Shown here piece by piece: positions 1-4,770 of a stretch of 7,456 nucleotides of DNA. Under the pieces are notes generated by a model, which was not told the DNA's origin, made no database searches, and saw only the letters and a program-made list of their open reading frames with translations. Position 1 is the first letter of the stretch; the number at the start of each line of letters is the position of its first letter. The translations under genes were made by a program, and so were the position numbers. The stretch lies in the NCBI GenBank assembly GCA_937920335.1, contig CALGUT010000594.1, positions 1 to 7,456 of the forward strand, in the 5' to 3' direction. This DNA is from an uncultured Opitutales bacterium. GTDB lineage: Bacteria > Verrucomicrobiota > Verrucomicrobiia > Opitutales > UBA2995.

Positions 1-46
1 GGGCCTCTAGCCTCTTGCACTTGTTAGTTGAATCTGCGAACTGCAC

Positions 47-1426
47 ATGCTCGGAATAACCATTTTACCTGAATACATACAAAGCGAGGGCGCAGAGGCA
101 CTTCTGGATAACTTACTGAAACGACTTCCGCTTACAGCTGTATCCATCTCACCATACGTGATGGAAGAGTGTCCTCCCGAACAGGGAGGTGAACGCGAAC
201 CTCCTGCTGATTCAGACAAAGGTCTGGCTCGGTTACTCGATAGACCGTTGTGGGGCAAACGTGAGGTTTGGGTCTCTGCTGCTCCCAGCTTCGTCCCCAA
301 CTTAGACCTCTACAAAGGACTCCGCTACCAGCCGCAAAGCCCAACATCGTTGACCCACCGGGAAGGGCACGTCATCGATACGTTCATAAAAGCAGCCCAT
401 GAACGCGGAATAAAAGTTTTCTTTCAAGTCCAGGCCGCAATTCCGCCCGGCTATCGTGTGCAATTTGGAGGCCCCGAAGAAGATGATAAACCCTGCCTAC
501 CCAACGGCTCGAATCCGTCCAAGACGCTCGATAACAATGGATCACTAGCAAGCCCGCACATCCTTGACTATGGCGAAGCAATGATCCGCGACTTGCTTAC
601 CCAGTACCCCGAAATCGACGGGATAAGAACCGACTGGCCCGAATACCCACCCTACTTTTTCGAATCAATATTTTTGGATTTTGGGCCCTACGCCAAAGCA
701 TTTGCCTTTCAAAAGGGCTTCGATTTCGAAACGATGAAACGAGAAGCTCAGGCTCTTTTAGAACACCTTACAGTCGGACTGACGGATGACCTATTGACTC
801 TCTACATTGAGGATCCTTCAAAACTCCAGGAGCGTTGGAAACCCTGTCAGGAATGGCTCGATTTTAAATCTGCAATCGTATGCAACTTACTCGCCCGGTT
901 TAAGCGGGTCATTTCGGAAGCCGGTGGCCCTGAAACATCACTATTCCCTAGCGCATTTCCACCTCCTTGGAACACGTTAAGCGGATTTGACTACGCAAAG
1001 GCTGCCAAGCACGCAGACGCCATTAGCAGTAAACACTACACCATGCACTGGCCGATGATGCTTAGAAACTACAGTGATTACATCCTGGAAAGAAACCCTT
1101 CCCTTTCCCCGTGTTTATTGGCCCGGTTTATCGCGCAGTCATTCGATGCCGCTTCTCCAATCCCCAGCGACGCAAGAGACTTCCACTACCCAGAGCCCAA
1201 TGAAGCCCACCCAGTCTCTCTTGATTCGATCACGAGGAAACAATCCCTCGTAGAATCAATGGCACCTGACACGCCAATCTGGCCAATTGCTCACAGCTAC
1301 GGGCCGACTGACGATTTTATCAAACGCGCAGGGGCAGCCCTTGCCACATCGAAGAACCGCCTATGGATCAATCGCTACGCCTATTTGAACGAGGAGAAGC
1401 TGAAGGCGCTTGAAACCTTGTTTTAG
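47..1426 (+). CDS. Putative TIM-barrel glycoside-hydrolase-like protein, unassigned family, cytoplasmic
   Basis: This 459-residue protein has no signal peptide or membrane segment, so a cytoplasmic location is expected. Its pattern suggests a beta/alpha barrel of the hypothetical glycosyl hydrolase type. A first strand (LGITILPEY, residues 2-10) is followed by a helix-strand unit ending in GIKVFFQVQ (121-129). Next comes a helix leading into IDGIRTDWPEY (190-200), where D191, D196 and E199 are acidic residues placed as in the strand-end catalytic or substrate-binding sites of such barrels. Later strand-like segments are DAISSKHYTMHW (324-335), TPIWPIAHSYGP (409-420) and a closing RLWINRYAYLNEEKL (438-452). 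The reading frame is closed by TGA at 29-31, so ATG 47 is the first possible ATG; no clear ribosome binding site precedes it. The protein looks complete. The neighbouring sulfatase, esterase and receptor support a role in sugar breakdown, but substrate and catalysis are inference. It could instead be a non-catalytic or deacetylase-like barrel. Confidence 0.6.
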   Translation: MLGITILPEYIQSEGAEALLDNLLKRLPLTAVSISPYVMEECPPEQGGEREPPADSDKGLARLLDRPLWGKREVWVSAAPSFVPNLDLYKGLRYQPQSPTSLTHREGHVIDTFIKAAHERGIKVFFQVQAAIPPGYRVQFGGPEEDDKPCLPNGSNPSKTLDNNGSLASPHILDYGEAMIRDLLTQYPEIDGIRTDWPEYPPYFFESIFLDFGPYAKAFAFQKGFDFETMKREAQALLEHLTVGLTDDLLTLYIEDPSKLQERWKPCQEWLDFKSAIVCNLLARFKRVISEAGGPETSLFPSAFPPPWNTLSGFDYAKAAKHADAISSKHYTMHWPMMLRNYSDYILERNPSLSPCLLARFIAQSFDAASPIPSDARDFHYPEPNEAHPVSLDSITRKQSLVESMAPDTPIWPIAHSYGPTDDFIKRAGAALATSKNRLWINRYAYLNEEKLKALETLF

Positions 1427-1438
1427 TCGAGAACAGCT

Positions 1439-1464
1439 ACCTCGCCCCTATTTGTGAGGTTTTC
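1439..1464 (+). terminator. Possible weak intrinsic terminator after the barrel gene
   Basis: ACCTCGC (1439-1445) can pair with GTGAGGT (1454-1460), giving a 7-pair stem with one G-U pair and an 8-base loop. The run TTTT (1460-1463) follows directly. It lies 13 bases past the TAG stop, where a terminator would be expected. The stem is short and the T run modest, so termination may be partial. If it works, the next gene needs its own promoter in the remaining 150 bases, where I see no convincing one. Confidence 0.35.
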
Positions 1465-1543
1465 CGGTCAATAACAGTTGAGCTGACTTATTGAGATTTG
1501 ACCAGACACCGAATCTGCGTTCGCATACTAAAATCACATGGAC

Positions 1544-1563
1544 CATTCCGATCAGCTGGAATG
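1544..1563. repeat. Inverted repeat in the leader of the small secreted protein gene
   Basis: CATTCC (1544-1549) and GGAATG (1558-1563) form a perfect 6-base dyad around an 8-base centre, about 50-60 bases upstream of the likely start codon. It could be an operator or an RNA hairpin in the 5' leader. A 6-base dyad in a spacer of this size can also arise by chance. Confidence 0.25.
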
Positions 1564-1626
1564 TCTGCGTGTCAATCGGTAGTCCGTTATTCTTTTCGGC
1601 CACCCTTATTGAATATGACCAACCAC

Positions 1627-2109
1627 ATGAATAAAAAGCTATCCACTATCGCTTTGCTTTTCGCTATTTCCGTTTCTTTTCTCTCCGGAGAGAAATTCGG
1701 CAACCTTACTACCGAAGAGGGAAAACCCTTCGCATTCACTCAAGGTGTATTCTATGAGTATGGAGACGGTGGTTCCGTCCAGGTTTTCGTTTACAACGAC
1801 CTGTTTACCGTCGTTTTCCTCGATGCCGCAAAACGGGTGTATATCCCTGAGGGCATTGATTTGATTACAATCATGAGCCAAAATATTTACGGAAACGATG
1901 AGTTCTACCCCTTCCACCTTCAACCGTCAGCCGGAGGAAACTACTTCACTAATCCGCGTCACGTCTATCGACCACACGAATACAATATCGATGTCTACCT
2001 GCGGAAACTCTTGAGTAAGAATCCCCGGTACCGCATGCGCCGCTTCGATGAGCGATACATAAAAATCCCACTGGGAGAAAAATTACTATCCCAGAAGCCG
2101 AATCGATAA
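1627..2109 (+). CDS. Small secreted protein of unknown function
   Basis: I do not recognise this family. The chosen ATG gives 160 residues beginning MNKKLSTIALLFAISVSF, a clear Sec signal peptide with a Lys-Lys n-region and hydrophobic core. Cleavage probably falls near residues 20-22. An in-frame ATG at 1615 would add four residues. The frame also stays open back to a TTG at 1498, but that extension would bury the signal peptide and looks non-coding. The mature part has no cysteine. Its first half is rich in beta-prone, aromatic stretches (FAFTQGVFYEYG, VQVFVYNDLFTVVFL, residues 36-65). A loop-rich centre follows (YPFHLQPSAGGNYF, 94-107), and the tail is strongly basic (KNPRYRMRR, 131-139). 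A small beta-sandwich fold is plausible but not proven. Neither start has an evident Shine-Dalgarno sequence. It lies just upstream of the secreted esterase on the same strand and may be co-transcribed with it. It probably acts in the periplasm or outside the cell. Confidence 0.7.
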   Translation: MNKKLSTIALLFAISVSFLSGEKFGNLTTEEGKPFAFTQGVFYEYGDGGSVQVFVYNDLFTVVFLDAAKRVYIPEGIDLITIMSQNIYGNDEFYPFHLQPSAGGNYFTNPRHVYRPHEYNIDVYLRKLLSKNPRYRMRRFDERYIKIPLGEKLLSQKPNR

Positions 2110-2127
2110 GTCAGGCGCCCCCTGTTC

Positions 2128-2169
2128 ATGGTTGTCCAATCGTCGACACACAGCCAGAAACCTCTCTAA
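2128..2169 (+). other. 13-codon mini-ORF between the secreted protein and esterase genes
   Basis: An ATG at 2128, 18 bases after the preceding TAA, opens a short frame (MVVQSSTHSQKPL) ending at TAA 2167-2169. This is 7 bases before the favoured TTG start of the esterase and in a different frame from it. It could act as a short leader that lets ribosomes re-initiate at the TTG. It could equally be an accident of sequence, since no ribosome binding site is visible and the peptide resembles nothing known. Confidence 0.2.
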
Positions 2170-2176
2170 TCCGCCA

Positions 2177-3091
2177 TTGAAAAAACCAGTCTACCTGCCA
2201 CTGCTTCTATGCTTGTCGTTGATCGTTTCCCTTCAAGGCCAAGACAAGAAAGCCTTTTCGTGGATCAATCCACTAACTAAAGCCGAAGAGAAAGCCGCTC
2301 TTGGCCTGTCTCATTCGACATTCCGAAGTGAGATCATTGGAAAGGACGTGGGGTATTGCGTATTTACCCCCCCGGGTTACGACGAACAACAGAACCAAAG
2401 CCTCAGTTACCCTGTGATCTACATGCTCCACGGGGGTCGTCCCGGCGATGAGTCGAAGTTTTCCGACAAAATTCCCTATGTATGGAAAGCAATCAAAGCC
2501 GGAGATCTATTACCTACAATCGTCGTGCTCGTGAACGGAGGACCCGTAAGCCATTATAACGTGCCGGGAAGGCCTGATGCCAGAGGTAAGGATATCTTCA
2601 CCGATGAACTTATACCTCTTATCGATAAGACCTATAGAACAGTGGCAATACGTGAAGGACGAGGGTTACAAGGCTACTCCCAAGGCGGAAGAGCTGTCGC
2701 ACGTATCGGATTCGGCCACCCCGATATGTTTTCGCATTTAATCATCGGTAGTGCCGGTGCAACGACCGAAAAACGAATCCAGGACAACCACGGCGAAGAA
2801 AACGAGAATCTTGTTTTTGCCCCGGGCGATGACATGTGGACCCACACTGAAAATTACGCAAATCACTTTAGCCAACGTTTTCCCGTCAAAGTCCTACTCC
2901 ACGTTGGAGACGAGATGGATAATAACCACGAAGGAAATATCGCCTACGACCAGTTTCTTACGGATCTCGAGATTGAGCACAACTTCATCATCATCCCCGA
3001 TCAAAAACATAGCTCAAGTGCGTATGTGCGTATTCACGACAAAATTCTCGCATTTCAAAATGACGCCTTTCGGAAAAGTCTGAGCCGCTGA
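2177..3091 (+). CDS. Secreted esterase, alpha/beta-hydrolase of the esterase-D / CE1 type
   Basis: This is a predicted serine hydrolase that removes acyl groups, such as acetyl or feruloyl esters, from carbohydrates. No ATG is available near the N-terminus. A TTG at 2177 gives 304 residues starting MKKPVYLPLLLCLSLIVSLQG, a standard Sec signal peptide. An in-frame TTG at 2132 would add 15 residues (319 total). In the 319-residue numbering, YMLHGGRPG (97-105) carries the oxyanion-loop HGG. The nucleophile is S183 in GYSQG (181-185), a GxSxG elbow. D260 in HVGDEMDNN is the likely acid, and H293 in PDQKHSSS the likely base. The catalytic set therefore looks intact, and the length fits the family. 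CYCVFTPPGY-like text near 74-83 (GYCVFTPPGY) is typical of the entry strand before the HGG loop. The gene follows the small secreted protein gene and ends 5 bases from the convergent sulfatase. Feruloyl, acetyl or other ester specificity cannot be told apart here. Confidence 0.85.
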   Translation: MKKPVYLPLLLCLSLIVSLQGQDKKAFSWINPLTKAEEKAALGLSHSTFRSEIIGKDVGYCVFTPPGYDEQQNQSLSYPVIYMLHGGRPGDESKFSDKIPYVWKAIKAGDLLPTIVVLVNGGPVSHYNVPGRPDARGKDIFTDELIPLIDKTYRTVAIREGRGLQGYSQGGRAVARIGFGHPDMFSHLIIGSAGATTEKRIQDNHGEENENLVFAPGDDMWTHTENYANHFSQRFPVKVLLHVGDEMDNNHEGNIAYDQFLTDLEIEHNFIIIPDQKHSSSAYVRIHDKILAFQNDAFRKSLSR

Positions 3092-3096
3092 ATCGA

Positions 3097-4650
3097 TTAC
3101 AACTCCCGGGGAGCTGGCATATTTTCCACGAACCCAGCTTTCTTAAGTCTCAGCTCTTCTACCATCCTTGCTCGCAGCTCAAGCAATACACTTCGGTAGG
3201 TGGGCTCGAGCGCCAGATTGGTAAGCTCCCGAGGATCATTTCCGATGTGGTAGAGCTCTTCGATCTCATCCTGCACCAGTGTGCGAATGTATTTATAGTC
3301 TCCGTACCTCAAGAACACCCACCAATCCACGTTTTGGTTCGGCAACCCTTTTTTCGGGTCTACGATCGTAATACCCACATCCGTTTCCGAACCAAAGCTC
3401 TTGCTGAAATTCTCCTGCAGCAAAGGTCGATCCCAATCAACCGCCGGATCTTCCAACAGCGGACGCAAATTGTCACCGTGCATCTCCCACGGAAGATCTA
3501 TACCCGCGTAGTCAAAAAACGTCGGTATCAAATCGATTACATTTACAGGATCATCGATTACAGAACCCGCTGACAATTTTTCCGGCAAACGCACGATAAA
3601 TGGGATGCGTATGTTATCATCATAAGGGGCTACTTTGATCGTCATACCATGGTGCCCCATTGCAATACCTTGATCCGAAGTAAACACGATGATGGTATTG
3701 TCCAACTGTCCGGTCGCTTTCAAAGTTGCCATCAAATCCCGAACCCCTTCATCCAGTGAAAGCACTCCACTGTGGTATTTCTGTACCAGATCGGGAAGGT
3801 GCATCAGCTGCCGTTCGTCTATGGCGCGCCCTTGCTCATCCGGATGGAGCATTTGGTAATTCTGCATGTAGCGTGGTTTGGTCGGCCGTGGAGGATACAA
3901 GTCTGCCGGATAGGGTTCTGGTGCCTCGGAATCATACGCACCGGCATGGCGATCAGCTGGCGTAAACGGAGCATGAACCGCATCGTAACACAACCAAAGC
4001 ATCCAAGGCTTATCGTGATCACGTTTTATAAAATCTTCCGCATAGCGGGTGTAGTTATCAGTTGAATGCCCATCGACCGCCGTAAAGTCTCCACCGTCAA
4101 AGCGCAGCTTTTGGTTCCGGAAATAGTCACCCGATTTTTCACCCCCCAAGCGTTCCCAAATAATAGAATGATCCCAGACATCTCCGTGACGGTAGTCCGA
4201 AGCGAGGTGCCACTTTCCTATAACTCCTGTTGTGTATCCATTTTCCCGAAACACTTTGGGCCACATGCGAAACCGTTCTTTGTCCTCACGTATGATCGGG
4301 TAATCCGAAAAATCGAGCCCCTCGATGCCATGCAACAGTCGCCCCGTCATCGTCATAGCCCGACTCGGCGCGCACCAGGGACCAGCAAATGCATGCTCAA
4401 AACGAATCCCCTCTTCCGCCAACCGATCAATATGCGGTGTCTTGGCCCACGATAAAGCATCGTCGTAAGCCGACACCGTACGATGTGACTGATCATCCGT
4501 ATAAATGAACAGAATGTTCGGCCTTCCCAGAGGGTCATCAGTCGCGTGCTCCGATGCACAACCCGACCCAAAAAGGCCAATTCCGAAAAACAATAACAAG
4601 AGACCGAATATTTTATCTAATTTCATTACACGGTGTTCAGCTGGATTCAT
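3097..4650 (-). CDS. Sulfatase of the arylsulfatase (S1) family, predicted lipoprotein
   Basis: This 517-residue enzyme hydrolyses sulfate esters, probably on polysaccharide-derived sugars. The N-terminus has a hydrophobic segment (FGLLLLFFGIGLF, 15-27) followed by GSGC with C31, which suggests a lipoprotein anchored in a membrane. A second ATG at 4626 (M9) gives the tidier MKLDKIFGLLLL start; either is possible. Catalytic features are complete. D52 and D53 in YTDDQ bind metal. C93 in CAPSR (93-97) is the cysteine converted to formylglycine, with R97. K146 and H148 lie in GKWHLA, H226 in VHAPF, D326 and Q327 in TSDQG, and K339 in TIKVAPYDD. A C-terminal subdomain with RYGDYKYIRTL and ELYHIGNDPRELTNLA is standard for S1 enzymes. 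It needs a formylglycine-generating enzyme, which is not in this window. It lies 120 bases downstream of the TonB-dependent receptor on the same strand. The S1 subfamily and substrate cannot be assigned by eye. Confidence 0.93.
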   Translation of the reverse strand: MNPAEHRVMKLDKIFGLLLLFFGIGLFGSGCASEHATDDPLGRPNILFIYTDDQSHRTVSAYDDALSWAKTPHIDRLAEEGIRFEHAFAGPWCAPSRAMTMTGRLLHGIEGLDFSDYPIIREDKERFRMWPKVFRENGYTTGVIGKWHLASDYRHGDVWDHSIIWERLGGEKSGDYFRNQKLRFDGGDFTAVDGHSTDNYTRYAEDFIKRDHDKPWMLWLCYDAVHAPFTPADRHAGAYDSEAPEPYPADLYPPRPTKPRYMQNYQMLHPDEQGRAIDERQLMHLPDLVQKYHSGVLSLDEGVRDLMATLKATGQLDNTIIVFTSDQGIAMGHHGMTIKVAPYDDNIRIPFIVRLPEKLSAGSVIDDPVNVIDLIPTFFDYAGIDLPWEMHGDNLRPLLEDPAVDWDRPLLQENFSKSFGSETDVGITIVDPKKGLPNQNVDWWVFLRYGDYKYIRTLVQDEIEELYHIGNDPRELTNLALEPTYRSVLLELRARMVEELRLKKAGFVENMPAPREL

Positions 4651-4770
4651 ACGATCTTAGAAAATGTCCGACCGAAGCAACTTATACCTATTCATGATTA
4701 CAAGCAGGGGCGCACGCTTAAGATCCGCATACGCCCCTACCAAACAACTACAAACTGACAAAGTCTGTCA
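4651..4770 (-). other. Spacer between receptor and sulfatase genes
   Basis: This 120-base gap separates two genes read in the same direction. It holds a small dyad (TGACA 4756-4760, TGTCA 4766-4770) right after the receptor stop codon and a larger GC-rich stem-loop (4706-4738). A lone -10-like TATAAG sits on the minus strand at 4681-4686, about 30 bases before the sulfatase start, without a recognisable -35 partner. Whether the sulfatase has its own promoter or depends on read-through from the receptor is unresolved. Confidence 0.35.
4706..4738 (-). terminator. GC-rich intercistronic stem-loop, possible attenuator or 3'-end structure
   Basis: AGGGGCG (4706-4712) is perfectly complementary to CGCCCCT (4732-4738), with a few further interrupted pairs inside and an A/T-rich loop. 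On the receptor transcript it lies about 32 bases after the stop codon. The bases that follow on that strand (GCTTGTAATC) are not a real T run, so classic intrinsic termination is doubtful. A stability element, processing site or partial terminator that sets the receptor-to-sulfatase ratio would fit as well. Confidence 0.4.

Noticed and set aside
30..1519. GAATCTGCG repeated at 30-38 and 1511-1519 as a shared regulatory box
   Set aside because: Nine bases, only two copies, and at quite different distances from their genes; chance is a sufficient explanation.
1498..1534. Promoter TTGACC (1498-1503) with TACTAA (1526-1531)
   Set aside because: The spacing of 22 bases is too long for a standard promoter and the -10 match is poor.
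1498..1626. Extension of the small secreted protein back to TTG 1498
   Set aside because: It would place over 40 residues before a clear signal peptide, has no ribosome binding site and overlaps the likely regulatory gap. The ATG at 1627 (or 1615) is far more natural.
2367..2373. Run of seven C in the esterase as a phase-variation tract
   Set aside because: The frame is intact, the run is short and it encodes the conserved TPPGY segment. It is noted only as a spot prone to sequencing error.
3103..3124. CTCC-CGG-GGAG hairpin followed by ATATTTT as esterase terminator
   Set aside because: The stem has only 4 pairs, the T run is not adjacent, and it lies inside the sulfatase coding sequence, where the bases encode its C-terminus.
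4066..4455. Plus-strand open frame of 129 codons opposite the sulfatase
   Set aside because: It overlaps conserved sulfatase catalytic sequence on the other strand and its translation has no recognisable domain. It is a shadow of the real gene, as are the other frames opposite the sulfatase, the receptor and the barrel gene.
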